NCBI RefSeq assembly: GCF_019973615.1
Contig: NZ_AP024238.1
Coordinates: 2,294,001-2,358,000, forward strand
Source of the DNA: Rhodoferax lithotrophicus
GTDB taxonomy: Bacteria > Pseudomonadota > Gammaproteobacteria > Burkholderiales > Burkholderiaceae_C
DNA: 64,000 bases
Direction: 5' to 3'
Shown: positions 1 to 9,749 of the stretch, in pieces
Layout of the letters: every line of letters begins with the position of its first letter
Numbering within the stretch: position 1 is the stretch's first letter
Translations under genes and position numbers: made by a program
Notes under the pieces: model-generated
Told to the model about the DNA's origin: nothing
Seen by the model: the letters and a program-made list of their open reading frames with translations, nothing else
Database searches by the model: none

Positions 1-420
1 CCAGCAAGTGCATCTTCCAGTAATACGGTAGCGAAACCTGCTGTCGCTGAAGGTGATATCCACTTTATTTGGCCAGCCAACGGGGCTGTTTTGACCAGTT
101 TTGATGAGGTCAAAAACAAAGGACTTGATATTGCTGGGGCAGCTGGTGAACCGGTGCTCGCCGCAGCGGATGGACGTGTTGTGTATGTGGGCGCTGGCCT
201 GCGTGGTTACGGTAACTTGATCATTCTCAAGCATGACAACGTTTTTCTGACTGCCTATGCACACAATCAGACACTGTTGGTCAAAGAAGATCAATCAGTG
301 CAAAAAGGGCAAAAAATTGCAGAAATGGGCAACAGTGATTCTGATCGTATCAAGTTGCATTTTGAGGTGCGTCGTCAGGGCAAGCCCGTAGATCCAGCCA
401 AATATTTGCCATCTCGCTAA
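1..420 (+). CDS. nlpD: NlpD-type LytM/M23 domain protein, 3' part only
   Basis: The reading frame is open from the first base, so the N-terminus (lipoprotein signal, LysM) lies outside the window; 139 residues and the stop are visible. They form a complete LytM/M23 fold with the NlpD-typical stretches KGLDIAG, GRVVYVGAGLRGYGNLI and LHFEVRRQGKPVDPAKYLP. The zinc ligands of active M23 endopeptidases are not all present: KGLDIAG replaces the HxGxD motif, and IKLHFE has lost the first His of HLHFE. By analogy with NlpD/EnvC it is therefore probably not a peptidase but an activator of a periplasmic amidase (AmiC) at the division septum. It lies 51 bp before rlmD on the same strand. In related bacteria nlpD commonly sits next to rpoS, which is not seen here. 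Confidence 0.88.
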   Translation, partial: PASASSSNTVAKPAVAEGDIHFIWPANGAVLTSFDEVKNKGLDIAGAAGEPVLAAADGRVVYVGAGLRGYGNLIILKHDNVFLTAYAHNQTLLVKEDQSVQKGQKIAEMGNSDSDRIKLHFEVRRQGKPVDPAKYLPSR

Positions 421-471
421 AACAGGTTTAGCCAACCCGGCGTTCAGTTGGGTTTTTCTCATTTTTTACTC

Positions 472-1920
472 ATGACTGAATCTATAGATAAGACGGCCTC
501 CGCATCTGCTGTGCCTGATCACTGGTTACATGTGGAATCCTTGGATTTGGATGCTCAAGGTGTTGCACACAAGGCTGACGGCAAGGTGGTGTTTATTGAA
601 GGCGCATTACCTTTTGAATATGTTAGTGCCAACATCAACCGTACCAAAAACAATTGGGAGCAGGGTACTCTCACTCAAGTTCATCAGGCATCTTCGCAAC
701 GTGTAGAGCCGTTTTGTCCGCATTTTGGTTTGCATACAGGGGCTTGTGGAGGTTGCAAGATGCAGCATCTTCATCCCAGTGCCCAGATCGCTGTTAAGCA
801 ACGTGCCCTGGAAAATAACCTCTGGCATTTGGGCAAAGTCAAGCCTGACATGATTTTGCGACCGATCGAAGGCCCTGATTGGGGTTACCGCTACCGGGCC
901 CGTTTGTCGGTACGTTTTGTGCGTAAAAAGGGCACTGTTCTCGTGGGGTTTCATGAGCGTAAGAGTCGTTATGTAGCCGACATGTCAATCTGCCCGGTGT
1001 TGCCCTCGAATGTGAGTGCCATGCTGATGCCGCTACGAGCGTTGATTGCCTCGTTGGATGCGGTGGAGACCTGCCCACAAATCGAGTTGGCTTGTGGTGA
1101 TCGGGTGACGGCGTTGGTGTTACGGCATCTTGAACCGCTTACCTCGGGTGATTTGACTAAATTGCGTGTTTTTGCCCAAGAAAATGCGGGCGTACAGTGG
1201 TGGTTGCAAGCCAAGGGGCCAGAAACAGTGCGTTTGCTTGATGAGGGGGGGGAGTTGTTGACTTATGCCTTGCCCGAGTTTGGCATCATCATGCCATTTA
1301 AGCCCACTGACTTTACCCAAGTGAATCCGCAGATCAACCGGGTGTTAGTGTCGCGTGCTTTGCGTCTGCTAGATGCACAAAAACATGAACGCGTGATTGA
1401 CTGGTTTTGTGGCTTGGGTAACTTTACCCTGCCTATTGCGACGCGTGCCGGGGAGGTCTTGGGTATAGAAGGGAGTGAGACGCTGGTTGCCAGATCTTGT
1501 GAGAATTTTATAAAAAATCAGGCTATAGCGTATGTTAATAAACCGTTGGCAGCTACAAAATTTGTAGCTAGAAATCTTTTTGAAATGACACCTGATGTGT
1601 TGATTCAAGACGGTGTTTCCGATAAGTGGCTGGTTGACCCGCCGCGAGAAGGTGCTTTTGCATTGGTGCGTTCCCTGGCTGATTTACATCAGCAAAAGCT
1701 GGGAGATTCAGATGTGCCTGTAACTCCAGGTGCACAGCTTTGGCAGCCACCCAAACGTATTGTGTATGTGAGTTGCAATCCATCCACTTTAGCCAGAGAT
1801 GCTGGCTTACTGGTTCATCAGGCAGGTTACCGTTGTACAGCCGCTGGTGTGGTTAATATGTTCCCTCACACGGCACACGTGGAAAGCATGGCTGTATTTG
1901 AATACACGGGTTTAATTTGA
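472..1920 (+). CDS. rlmD: 23S rRNA (uracil-1939 C5)-methyltransferase RlmD
   Basis: A 482-residue SAM-dependent RNA methyltransferase that makes m5U1939 in 23S rRNA. An N-terminal TRAM domain (about 15-80) is followed by the iron-sulfur cysteines in [18 protein letters not shown] (Cys82, Cys92, Cys95) and a fourth in SICPV (about 174). The SAM motif [25 protein letters not shown] and the catalytic-cysteine motif [12 protein letters not shown] (Cys about 435) are all present, as is the C-terminal [12 protein letters not shown] 472 is preferred: the only upstream in-frame alternative is a TTG at 448. Between the SAM motif and LVDPPREGA it carries several residues ([14 protein letters not shown]) that look like an insertion relative to E. 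coli RlmD. The DNA there resembles the dispersed hairpin repeat of this genome. Confidence 0.93.
   Translation: MTESIDKTASASAVPDHWLHVESLDLDAQGVAHKADGKVVFIEGALPFEYVSANINRTKNNWEQGTLTQVHQASSQRVEPFCPHFGLHTGACGGCKMQHLHPSAQIAVKQRALENNLWHLGKVKPDMILRPIEGPDWGYRYRARLSVRFVRKKGTVLVGFHERKSRYVADMSICPVLPSNVSAMLMPLRALIASLDAVETCPQIELACGDRVTALVLRHLEPLTSGDLTKLRVFAQENAGVQWWLQAKGPETVRLLDEGGELLTYALPEFGIIMPFKPTDFTQVNPQINRVLVSRALRLLDAQKHERVIDWFCGLGNFTLPIATRAGEVLGIEGSETLVARSCENFIKNQAIAYVNKPLAATKFVARNLFEMTPDVLIQDGVSDKWLVDPPREGAFALVRSLADLHQQKLGDSDVPVTPGAQLWQPPKRIVYVSCNPSTLARDAGLLVHQAGYRCTAAGVVNMFPHTAHVESMAVFEYTGLI
1519..1571 (+). repeat. Degenerate copy of the dispersed hairpin repeat inside rlmD
   Basis: In-frame stretch reading GGCTATAGCGTATGTTAAT, then GGCAGCTACAAAATTTGTAGC. 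It aligns with the intergenic repeats at 37789 and 40134 (GCCTCTAGCGCTTAT ... AGCTATTGAGTTTGTAGC) and coincides with extra residues in RlmD. The alignment was made by eye; divergence is substantial. Confidence 0.45.
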
Positions 1921-1921
1921 A

Positions 1922-2278
1922 TTAGTGCGCTGCAGCCTTGTTTTTTGCCTTTGGTTTCGATTCCGAAATGACTTCCTCCTCCGGAATAGTCGTTGGTATT
2001 GGTGGTGCAGGCTGTGCAATTTCAGTTTTTGCACCTTCCATTTTGTTTTCACGCATATAGGCATCCATTTCCCGCCAGCCGTCAAAAATAGCGGCTTTGT
2101 TGATGCCTTTATTTAGAGTGTAGCAATCCTCGATACCTCGCAATCCATAGCGACAAGCTCCACCAATTGCTTTGGCTTCAGCTTCTTTTTGTGCAATGCG
2201 CGGGTCAGGCCCTAGACCTAGCAGGTCACATGCTGACAGCAACAGTGCTGTAAATATAATCAGCAGGTGTTTGGACAT
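1922..2278 (-). CDS. Small lipoprotein of unknown function
   Basis: A 118-residue protein starting at MSKHLLIIFTALLLSAC. The basic N-terminus, hydrophobic core and lipobox LSAC (Cys17) predict an outer- or inner-membrane lipoprotein. A longer frame starts at 2305, but the start at 2278 gives a proper signal peptide. The mature part has two further cysteines (GACRYGLRGIEDCYTL), possibly a disulfide, and a Pro/Glu/Lys/Ala-rich low-complexity tail (PAPPIPTTIPEEEV ... KPKAKNKAAAH). It is convergent with rlmD, the two stops being one base apart, and lies downstream of the terminator that ends the BI-1 gene. I do not recognise the family; no function is proposed. Confidence 0.75.
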   Translation of the reverse strand: MSKHLLIIFTALLLSACDLLGLGPDPRIAQKEAEAKAIGGACRYGLRGIEDCYTLNKGINKAAIFDGWREMDAYMRENKMEGAKTEIAQPAPPIPTTIPEEEVISESKPKAKNKAAAH

Positions 2279-2357
2279 AGTTCGCAAAGACTCAAAGATA
2301 AACAATTGGTTAAATTATGTGTCTTAAGTGTTGACGTAGGGAAATATCTAAGGCGAG

Positions 2358-2383
2358 AAAAAAGGCCTCAAGAGGCCCTTTTT
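2358..2383 (-). terminator. Bidirectional-looking intrinsic terminator after the BI-1 gene
   Basis: GGCCTC (2364-2369), a 2-nt loop and GAGGCC (2372-2377), flanked by A-runs on the left and T-runs on the right. On the minus strand a T-run follows the stem directly, 19-44 nt beyond the stop of the BAX-inhibitor gene. Confidence 0.75.
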
Positions 2384-2401
2384 CAAGGAGTTACAAAGGG
2401 A

Positions 2402-3097
2402 TTAGTCGCGTTCGCCACCTAATATACCTAACAGTGCCAGCAAACTCTGGAACACGTTGATGATGTCCAGATACAGTGCCAATGTGGCGCTGATATAGTT
2501 GGTTTCACCGCCGTCCACAATTTGTTTCAAGTCATAGAGCATGTAAGCGCTGAACACTCCAATGGCCATCATTGAAATCACCATCATGCCTGCTGTGGAA
2601 CCCACAAACACATTGATGATGCCGCCGACCATGATGGCCAGCGCACCCACAAACAGCCATTTGCCCATGCCGGATAGGTCGCGTTTGATTACACTGGAGA
2701 GGCTGGCCATGACAAAAAATACACCAGCCGTACCGCCAAAAGCGGTCATGATCAGGTCAGAGCCGTTTTTGAAACCCAGCACCATGGCAATCATGCGCGA
2801 AAGCATCAGCCCCATGAAAAAGGTAAAACCCAGTAAAACAGGAACACCAGTCGCTGAATTTTTGGTTTTTTCGATGGCATACATGAATCCGAATGCACCA
2901 CCCAAAAATACGATCATTCCTAGTCCGCCCGTCAAAGATTGGGTGATTCCAGTAGCGACACCCAGCCACGCACCTAGTACCGTAGGCACAAGACTCATGG
3001 CCAGCAACCAGTAGGTGTTGCGCAATACTTTATTGCGTTCTTGTACCTCTGAACCATAACCATATCTAGGCTCAATGGATTGAATTCGTTGGGTCAT
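2402..3097 (-). CDS. BAX inhibitor-1 / YccA family membrane protein
   Basis: 231 residues with seven hydrophobic segments following a short polar N-terminus (MTQRIQSIEPRYGYGSEVQERNKVLRNTY), as in the bacterial Bax-inhibitor-1 (UPF0005) family. The ending is typical: LYDLKQIVDGGETNYISATLALYLDIINVFQSLL, with the conserved aspartates in the last two helices that sense pH and calcium in characterised homologues. E. coli YccA modulates FtsH and YbhL is a relative; which of these this protein matches is not clear from sequence. It is monocistronic, ended by the hairpin at 2358-2383, and divergent from the GlcG-type gene across a 197-bp gap. Confidence 0.88.
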   Translation of the reverse strand: MTQRIQSIEPRYGYGSEVQERNKVLRNTYWLLAMSLVPTVLGAWLGVATGITQSLTGGLGMIVFLGGAFGFMYAIEKTKNSATGVPVLLGFTFFMGLMLSRMIAMVLGFKNGSDLIMTAFGGTAGVFFVMASLSSVIKRDLSGMGKWLFVGALAIMVGGIINVFVGSTAGMMVISMMAIGVFSAYMLYDLKQIVDGGETNYISATLALYLDIINVFQSLLALLGILGGERD

Positions 3098-3294
3098 TGA
3101 TGAACTCCTATAAAAGGGGAAAGACTAAAACAGATGACATTTTAGGGTTGAGCAGTCATTTTCAAGAAATATTCATTGATCCAGTTCCTACTTTTTATGA
3201 GGATACCTGTGACCGGGTTGATGGAAATACAAATGCTGTAGCGCGGTATGCTTGATGATCCTATCCTTCTTAATCAAGATCAAGGCAATTCATT

Positions 3295-3702
3295 ATGCAA
3301 AGCAAACCAATGCTTCAACTCGTAGATGTGAAAATCATCGCACAAGCTGCAGAGCTTCATGCAACCCAGAACAATTGGGCGGTCACGATTGCTGTCGTGG
3401 ATGATGGCGGGCATTTGCTGTGGTTACAGCGGCTTGATGGTGCTGCAGCTATTTCAGTTCACATTGCACCTGCAAAAGCACATACAGCCGCTTTGGGGTG
3501 TCGCGAGAGCAAGGTTTATGAAGAGATGATCAATGGTGGGCGAAGTTCTTTTTTGAGTGCCCCCGTAATCACTGGCATGCTTGAAGGTGGTGTGCCGATC
3601 ATGAAAGATGGTTTTTGTTTGGGCGCTGTGGGGGTCAGCGGCGTGAAGTCGATCGAAGATGCTGAAATTGCACGTGCTGGTATTGCAGCCTTGGGGCTTT
3701 GA
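3295..3702 (+). CDS. GlcG/HbpS (DUF336) family protein
   Basis: 135 residues matching the GlcG/HbpS fold: an N-terminal helix (LVDVKIIAQAAELHATQNNW), a beta stretch VTIAVVDDGGHLLWLQRLDGA, the conserved AKAHTAALGCRES and the C-terminal GVPIMKDGFCLGAVGVSGVKSIEDAEIA. Members of this family occur beside glycolate or diol utilisation genes and, in Streptomyces HbpS, bind haem; many are uncharacterised. No signal peptide is visible, so it should be cytoplasmic. It stands alone between the divergent BI-1 gene and the convergent ppsR, so context offers no pathway. Family assignment is secure; function is not. Confidence 0.85.
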   Translation: MQSKPMLQLVDVKIIAQAAELHATQNNWAVTIAVVDDGGHLLWLQRLDGAAAISVHIAPAKAHTAALGCRESKVYEEMINGGRSSFLSAPVITGMLEGGVPIMKDGFCLGAVGVSGVKSIEDAEIARAGIAALGL

Positions 3703-3830
3703 TCAGGTTAAGGTTACATTGACCAATACAGCGTAAAGCTGATGAGCACGTTAAATTCCATATCCTGTTTAATTCCATCGCGTTGACCCAGCACGTAGGT
3801 CAACTCACTTTAGCCAAAGCCAACCAGAAT

Positions 3831-4652
3831 TCAAAAAGCTAGCTGTTCTGGACGCAACTCCTGAAGAATAGTCGCAGATATTTCTTCAATTGATTTGGTT
3901 GTGGTTGATAGCCAGCGAATGCCGGAACGACGCATCATTGCCTCTGCTTGCTGAACTTCATGGCGACAATTTTCAAGCGATGCGTATTTTGAATTCGGTC
4001 GGCGTTCATTGCGAATTTCACTTAATCGCTCTGGTTGGATCGTTAAACCAAATAGTTTTTTTTGATGTGGTTTGAGGGCTGGAGGTAAATCTTGACGCTC
4101 AAAGTCTTCTGGGATCAGTGGGTAGTTAGAGGCCTTCAGTCCATACTGCATTGCCAAATAAAGGGATGTGGGTGTTTTCCCGCTACGACTGACTCCTACC
4201 AATATCACGTCAGAACTTGCCAGGTCGCGGTGTGATTGACCATCATCATGATCCAGTGAGAAATTTATAGCATCAATTCGTGACTGGTATTGCTTGCTTT
4301 TACTGGAGTCGCTGAACCGGCCTATTCGGTGATTGGATTTGATACCCAGTTCTTTTTCCAAGGGGTGAACAAAAGTACTGAACATGTCCAATAGCATCCC
4401 ATTGCATCCGTCCGAGATAACTTTGAGAACTTCATCATTGGCTAATGTTGTGAACACAATGGGCCGTTTATTGTCATGAGCACCAGCCTGATTGATTTGT
4501 CTGACGGTCTGGTGTGCCTTATCTACCGTGTCTACAAAAGGCAATCGAACACGGTGCAAGTTGGCTTCAAACTGGGCAAGTATGGCTCCGCCAAATGTTT
4601 CGGCCGTGATGCCGGTGCCATCAGATACAAAAAAAACGGTGCGGTTGGGCAT
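3831..4652 (-). CDS. ppsR: Phosphoenolpyruvate synthase regulatory protein (bifunctional kinase/pyrophosphorylase)
   Basis: 273 residues from the start MPNRTVFFVSDGTGITAET (a 31-residue upstream extension in frame is unlikely). It is a DUF299 protein: it inactivates PEP synthase by ADP-dependent phosphorylation of a threonine next to the catalytic histidine and reactivates it by phosphate-dependent dephosphorylation. The nucleotide-binding loop GVSRSGKTPTS lies at about 153-163. ILVGVSR and the C-terminal NERRPNSKYAS are also characteristic. It is divergent from its target ppsA, 240 bp apart, the usual arrangement in betaproteobacteria. Confidence 0.95.
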   Translation of the reverse strand: MPNRTVFFVSDGTGITAETFGGAILAQFEANLHRVRLPFVDTVDKAHQTVRQINQAGAHDNKRPIVFTTLANDEVLKVISDGCNGMLLDMFSTFVHPLEKELGIKSNHRIGRFSDSSKSKQYQSRIDAINFSLDHDDGQSHRDLASSDVILVGVSRSGKTPTSLYLAMQYGLKASNYPLIPEDFERQDLPPALKPHQKKLFGLTIQPERLSEIRNERRPNSKYASLENCRHEVQQAEAMMRRSGIRWLSTTTKSIEEISATILQELRPEQLAF

Positions 4653-4892
4653 ATAAATATCAAGGTTGGTCAAATGAATCGCACTGTTGGGCGCAAGGCC
4701 GCGCATCTTTATGGTGAATTTGATGCAGCCTGGGGCTATTTGCAAGCTCTACAATATTAAATTATCCAACCAATTATCTAACGGTAACCGGCTCAACAAC
4801 ACAATTCAAAAGTAAGCGGTTTTCGTTGTCCAGGCTAGCTGATGCTGCGGTTTGTCTGGCAAGCCAGTTTTTTTAACTTCTGGAGTCTTGTA

Positions 4893-7286
4893 ATGTCTGA
4901 TCTTTTCGCACCGACCGATTTGGTCGTTCCTTTTGAAAATCTTAGGATGACCGATGTGGACTCGGTTGGTGGTAAAAATGCTAGCTTAGGTGAAATGATC
5001 TCCAATTTACCGACTGGTGTCAAAGTACCTACAGGTTTTGCGACCACTGCTCATGCTTTTCGTGAATTTTTAGCATTTGGTGATTTGGCCAGCAAAATCA
5101 ATGCACGCTTGAGTTTGCTTGATGCTGACGATGTAAATGCCTTGGCTGTGGCTGGTGCAGAAATTCGTGCAATGCTAGAAAGCCAACCGTTCCCGGCTGA
5201 TCTTGAACAAGCAATTCGCAAGGCTTTTGCCACTTTATCTGGTGGCAGTGATCAGGCTTCTTTCGCAGTTCGATCTTCCGCCACTGCGGAGGACTTGCCA
5301 GATGCTTCTTTTGCTGGGCAACAGGAAACTTTCCTCAATGTGACAGGTATTGAGGATGTGCTGCACAAAATTCGTGAGGTGTTTGCTTCGTTATATAACG
5401 ACCGTGCTATCAGTTATCGGGTTCATAAAGGTTTTGCGCATGAACATGTAGCGCTCAGTGCTGGAATTCAACGTATGGTCCGCTCCGATCTGGGTGCTGC
5501 GGGCGTGATGTTCACACTGGATACGGAATCTGGTTTTGATCAAGTCGTTTTTATTACTTCAAGCTACGGTTTGGGTGAGACGGTGGTGCAGGGTGCAGTG
5601 AATCCGGATGAGTTCTATGTCCATAAGCCGATGCTCAAGGCGGGAAATTTAGCCTTGATTCGGCGTAATTTGGGCTCTAAATTGATCCAGATGCAGTTTT
5701 CTACGCCTGAAGAAAAGGCAGCGACAGGTAAGTTGGTTAAAACCACAGATGTCCCAACCGAGTTGAGAAACCGTTATTCGCTAACTGATGCAGATGTGCA
5801 AAAGCTCGCATCCTATGCGTTGGTGATTGAAGAGCATTATGGAAGACCCATGGACATCGAATGGGGCAAAGATGGCTTGGATGGTGAGTTGTACATTTTG
5901 CAAGCGCGTCCTGAAACGGTGAAAAGCCAGGCTGCAGGCAAAGTAGAGCATCGTTACAAGCTCAAAGGCAAAGGTGCTGTATTAGTCGAGGGACGAGCGA
6001 TTGGACAAAAAATTGGCACTGGCCCGGTCAAAGTTGTGCACAACATAAGCGAAATGGATCGCGTGCAAGCGGGCGATGTATTGGTGACAGACATGACAGA
6101 TCCGAATTGGGAGCCTGTGATGAAGCGTGCCTCTGCCATTGTGACTAACCGTGGTGGTCGTACGTGTCACGCGGCCATTATTGCGCGCGAGTTAGGCATT
6201 CCTGCTGTCGTCGGTTGTGGCAATGCTGACCAAATTCTTAAAGACGGCATGTTGGTCACCGTAAGTTGTGCTGAAGGTGACACTGGCTTTATCTATGATG
6301 GTTTGCTCGAAACGGAAGTGACTGAAGTTCAGCGTGGTTCCATGCCCGAAATTGATGTCAAGATCATGATGAACGTGGGTAACCCACAATTGGCTTTCGA
6401 TTTCTGTCAATTGCCCAATGCGGGTGTTGGCTTGGCTCGGTTGGAGTTCATCATCAATAACAATATTGGTGTGCATCCGAAGGCTATTCTTGACTATCCC
6501 AACATTGATTCTGATTTGAAAAAAGCAGTGGAGTCTGTGGCTAGAGGCCATGCATCTCCACGTGCCTTCTATGTTGATCGAGTTGCCGAGGGTGTTGCAA
6601 CCATTGCTGCTGCATTTTGGCCGAAACCCGTGATTGTTCGTCTTTCAGACTTCAAGAGTAACGAATATCGCAAGCTCATTGGGGGCAGCCGTTATGAGCC
6701 CGAAGAGGAAAATCCAATGCTGGGTTTCCGTGGTGCTGCACGTTATGTGAGTGAGGATTTTGGCGAAGCTTTTGCCATGGAATGTGAAGCTCTTAAACGT
6801 GTTCGTCAGGATATGGGGCTGACCAATGTCCAGGTGATGGTGCCTTTTGTTCGAACATTGGGTCAAGCTCAAAAGGTGACTGAGTTGCTGGCAGCACAAG
6901 GTCTCAAGCGTGGTGAAAATGGCCTCAAGCTGATCATGATGTGTGAAATTCCGAGTAATGCTATTTTGGCTAAGGATTTTTTACAGTATTTTGATGGCTT
7001 CTCGATTGGCTCTAATGACTTGACTCAACTTACTCTGGGCTTGGATCGCGATTCAGGTTTGGAGCTTTTAGCCAAAGATTTTGATGAGCGTGATCCTGCC
7101 GTGACTACGTTGATCAGTATGGCTATTAGCGCTTGCCGAGCAGAGGGCAAATACATTGGCATTTGCGGTCAAGGTCCCAGTGATCATCCTGATTTTGCTC
7201 ATTGGCTCATGAAAGAGGGTATTTCCTCAATTTCATTAAACCCAGATACTGTGGTGGCAACTTGGCAAAATCTTGCCAAGCAATAG
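4893..7286 (+). CDS. ppsA: Phosphoenolpyruvate synthase
   Basis: 797 residues, starting at [17 protein letters not shown] with GGAG a few bases upstream; a start at 4842 would add 17 atypical residues. It converts pyruvate, ATP and water to PEP, AMP and phosphate for gluconeogenesis. The domains are the N-terminal ATP-binding part (about 10-345), the swivelling phosphohistidine domain with [15 protein letters not shown] (His about 426) and the C-terminal PEP/pyruvate barrel with [15 protein letters not shown] and the catalytic cysteine in ICGQGPSD (about 758). The threonine before the catalytic His (TCH) is the expected PpsR target. The 3' end has two small inverted repeats (7261-7280 and 7305-7320) without a strong T-run, so termination there is uncertain. 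Confidence 0.97.
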   Translation: MSDLFAPTDLVVPFENLRMTDVDSVGGKNASLGEMISNLPTGVKVPTGFATTAHAFREFLAFGDLASKINARLSLLDADDVNALAVAGAEIRAMLESQPFPADLEQAIRKAFATLSGGSDQASFAVRSSATAEDLPDASFAGQQETFLNVTGIEDVLHKIREVFASLYNDRAISYRVHKGFAHEHVALSAGIQRMVRSDLGAAGVMFTLDTESGFDQVVFITSSYGLGETVVQGAVNPDEFYVHKPMLKAGNLALIRRNLGSKLIQMQFSTPEEKAATGKLVKTTDVPTELRNRYSLTDADVQKLASYALVIEEHYGRPMDIEWGKDGLDGELYILQARPETVKSQAAGKVEHRYKLKGKGAVLVEGRAIGQKIGTGPVKVVHNISEMDRVQAGDVLVTDMTDPNWEPVMKRASAIVTNRGGRTCHAAIIARELGIPAVVGCGNADQILKDGMLVTVSCAEGDTGFIYDGLLETEVTEVQRGSMPEIDVKIMMNVGNPQLAFDFCQLPNAGVGLARLEFIINNNIGVHPKAILDYPNIDSDLKKAVESVARGHASPRAFYVDRVAEGVATIAAAFWPKPVIVRLSDFKSNEYRKLIGGSRYEPEEENPMLGFRGAARYVSEDFGEAFAMECEALKRVRQDMGLTNVQVMVPFVRTLGQAQKVTELLAAQGLKRGENGLKLIMMCEIPSNAILAKDFLQYFDGFSIGSNDLTQLTLGLDRDSGLELLAKDFDERDPAVTTLISMAISACRAEGKYIGICGQGPSDHPDFAHWLMKEGISSISLNPDTVVATWQNLAKQ

Positions 7287-7331
7287 AAAACACCTATAGT
7301 ACGTGGCACCAGTGGGTGCCATCATCTTTCG

Positions 7332-9641
7332 ATGATGAACCCAGATAAAATCGAGCCGCAGAGCCAGCCTCTCGCAAGTGTGTCAAGCTTGCGAGGCTGG
7401 CTTTTGTTTTTTTGGTTCTTGGCCTCATTTGGGCTGGTTTTTTTTGCTCAAGACCTGCAGCAAATCGTCGCAGGATGGCCTTTGGCATACTGGTTTGCTG
7501 CACAAGGCAGTGTCTTGATCTTTATTTTGGTGGTAGCACTGTTTGCATGGTTTGCCAATCGGCTGGAGGGCGTAGACGAAGTTCCAGATCCAGCCTATAA
7601 ACGGTATGTTTGGCGCATTCACAAGCGATTTGCATTATTTGTTTTGTTTTTTTTGATATTTTTAGCGGTTCTAACGCTGGCTGAGCAATCCGGTTTGCGA
7701 AAAATTTGGGTAGGTGCCATTTTTTTATTTGCCACCGTGTTTTTTTATGCGTTAGTGGGTATTTATGGTCGTACGTCAGCTGTCTCTGAGTATTACGTAG
7801 CAGGTCGGCGCATTCCTGCAATGTACAACGGTATGGCCGTGGCGGCTGATTGGATGAGTGCTGCTTCATTCATCAGCATGGCTGGGGGGCTTTATTTGCA
7901 GGGATTCTCAGGATCTGGTTCTCAACCTGGTGGTCTGGTTTATGTATTGGGGTGGACGGGCGGGTTTTGTCTCGTGTCCTTGTTGGTAGCACCACATCTG
8001 CGCAAAATGAATTTATACACCGTACCTGACTATTTTGGTGTGAGGTATGGGGGCCGCTGGCCGCGAATTATTGCAGCATGGGCAGCAGTTTTGTGTTCCT
8101 TTACTTATGTGGTTGCCCAAATTTACGGTGTAGGTTTAATTACTTCGCGTTTGACCGGTGTGCAATTTGAAATTGGTATTTTGCTAGGGTTGGGCGGGGT
8201 GTTGGTATGTTCATTTTTGGGCGGTATGCGTGCCGTGACCTGGACCCAAGTAACACAATATGTTGTATTGATCTTGGCTTTTTTAATCCCAGTATCGTGG
8301 CTTGCATATAAACAGTTGGGAAATCCCCTTGCCCCCTTGGTTTATGGTCAACAGTTACACAAAATTGCCGCATTAGAACGCCAATTAATGGCATCAACGG
8401 CCGAACAGGATGTGATTTATGAATATGCAAAACGCTCTACAGACTTCGCTCTCAAATTAAGCAACGTACCTGATTCGCTTGAAGCTGAAAGAAAACTTCG
8501 TAAAGAAGAAATCAAACGCCTGACAGAGTCGCATGCAGATGAGTCTGTTATTGTTGCTGCGCGTCGAGAATTGGCCAACATGCCACGCGACGAAGAGATT
8601 GCACGTGATCGCTGGACGCGGGCCATGCTTGAGAATATGGAGCGTGCACAACCTTTGGCTGGTATGCCTGAACACACGCGCCCTTTTGCAGGTGATTCAA
8701 AAGGCTCGGAAAACGATCAGTACTTATTCAATACTTCGAGACGTAATTTTCTTGCTTTGATGTTTTGTTTGATGATTGGCACAGCAGGTTTGCCGCATTT
8801 ATTAACACGTTTTTACACCACACGTAACGTGGCTGAAGCCAGAAACTCGGTGACATGGTCGTTGTTTTTTATTGCGCTTCTTTATCTTGCTGCACCAGCT
8901 TTAGCTGTCTTGGTGAAGTTTGAGATCATGGGGAATTTAGTAGGACAGAGGTTTGATGAATTGCCCATTTGGATCATGCAGTGGGCCAAGGTAGATCCCA
9001 CACTGATTTCAGTCAGCGATATTAATGGGGATCATATTTTGCAGTTCGCTGAGCTCAAGCTTGGTGCAGATATTGTGATGTTGGCGACTCCAGAAATTGC
9101 TGGTTTACCATATGTGGTATCCGGTTTGGTTGCTGCTGGCGGCTTGGCTGCAGCCCTGTCAACTGCAGATGGCTTGTTGTTAACTATTGGAAATGCCCTG
9201 GCGCATGATTTGTTTTACAAAGGTGAAAGTATCCGCTCTGATGCCGTCAGGCGCGTGATGTTGTCGAAGTTTGCGTTGTTATTGGTCGCCTTGTTGGCGG
9301 CTTATGTGGCGGCTCAAAGGCCAGCCGATATTCTTTATTTAGTTTCAGCGTCATTTTCATTAGCAGGAGCAGCGTTTGTTCCGGCAATGACTCTTGGGAT
9401 TTTTTGGTCTAAAGCTACACGTCAAGGTGCGATCTGTGGCATGTTGACTGGTTTGGGTTTAACGCTTTATTACATGATGATCAACGCGCCAGTGGTGAGG
9501 TCAATGTTAGGGCTGCGTGGCCCTGGTTTGTGGTTTGATATTGAGCCTGTGTCTGCTGGCGTGTTTGGAGTTGGTGCTGGTTTGATCGTTACGTTATTGG
9601 TCAGCCTATTGACCCCTACGTCTCATGCTCCCAGGGTTTGA
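7332..9641 (+). CDS. Sodium/solute symporter with fused DUF4212 small-subunit domain
   Basis: 769 residues. Residues about 20-105 (WFLASFGLVFFAQDL ... GWPLAYWFAAQGSVLIFI) resemble DUF4212, normally a separate small subunit encoded before VC_2705-type sodium/solute symporters. The rest is a sodium:solute symporter of the ActP/VC_2705 group (YYVAGRRIPAMYNGMAVAADWMSAASFISMAG; LPHLLTRFYTT; LSTADGLLLTIGNALAHDL). A charged helical insertion (about 345-470, KIAALERQLMAS ... RDEEIARDRWTRAML) interrupts the membrane core. The substrate is unknown; acetate or another short carboxylate is a reasonable guess from the family. Two consecutive ATG codons (7332, 7335) lie in a small inverted repeat. Its stop overlaps the -35 box of the rpsF promoter. 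Confidence 0.85.
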   Translation: MMNPDKIEPQSQPLASVSSLRGWLLFFWFLASFGLVFFAQDLQQIVAGWPLAYWFAAQGSVLIFILVVALFAWFANRLEGVDEVPDPAYKRYVWRIHKRFALFVLFFLIFLAVLTLAEQSGLRKIWVGAIFLFATVFFYALVGIYGRTSAVSEYYVAGRRIPAMYNGMAVAADWMSAASFISMAGGLYLQGFSGSGSQPGGLVYVLGWTGGFCLVSLLVAPHLRKMNLYTVPDYFGVRYGGRWPRIIAAWAAVLCSFTYVVAQIYGVGLITSRLTGVQFEIGILLGLGGVLVCSFLGGMRAVTWTQVTQYVVLILAFLIPVSWLAYKQLGNPLAPLVYGQQLHKIAALERQLMASTAEQDVIYEYAKRSTDFALKLSNVPDSLEAERKLRKEEIKRLTESHADESVIVAARRELANMPRDEEIARDRWTRAMLENMERAQPLAGMPEHTRPFAGDSKGSENDQYLFNTSRRNFLALMFCLMIGTAGLPHLLTRFYTTRNVAEARNSVTWSLFFIALLYLAAPALAVLVKFEIMGNLVGQRFDELPIWIMQWAKVDPTLISVSDINGDHILQFAELKLGADIVMLATPEIAGLPYVVSGLVAAGGLAAALSTADGLLLTIGNALAHDLFYKGESIRSDAVRRVMLSKFALLLVALLAAYVAAQRPADILYLVSASFSLAGAAFVPAMTLGIFWSKATRQGAICGMLTGLGLTLYYMMINAPVVRSMLGLRGPGLWFDIEPVSAGVFGVGAGLIVTLLVSLLTPTSHAPRV

Positions 9642-9666
9642 GTTGGTTCGATAAAAAAGCTATAAT
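9638..9666 (+). promoter_or_regulatory. Sigma-70 promoter of the rpsF operon
   Basis: TTGAGT (9638-9643), a 17-nt spacer and a perfect TATAAT (9661-9666), about 84 bp before the rpsF start. The -35 box overlaps the stop codon of the symporter gene. Confidence 0.75.
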
Positions 9667-9749
9667 AACCGGCTTACCTTACCGCACCTCAATGAGACGC
9701 TGAGGGTGGTTTTCTTGCCTCAATAGAGGTTTATCCAGAAGGAGTTTTA

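Noticed and set aside
1..420. Active M23 peptidase
   Set aside because: Zinc-ligand motifs are altered (KGLDIAG, KLHFE); the sequence fits the non-catalytic NlpD group.
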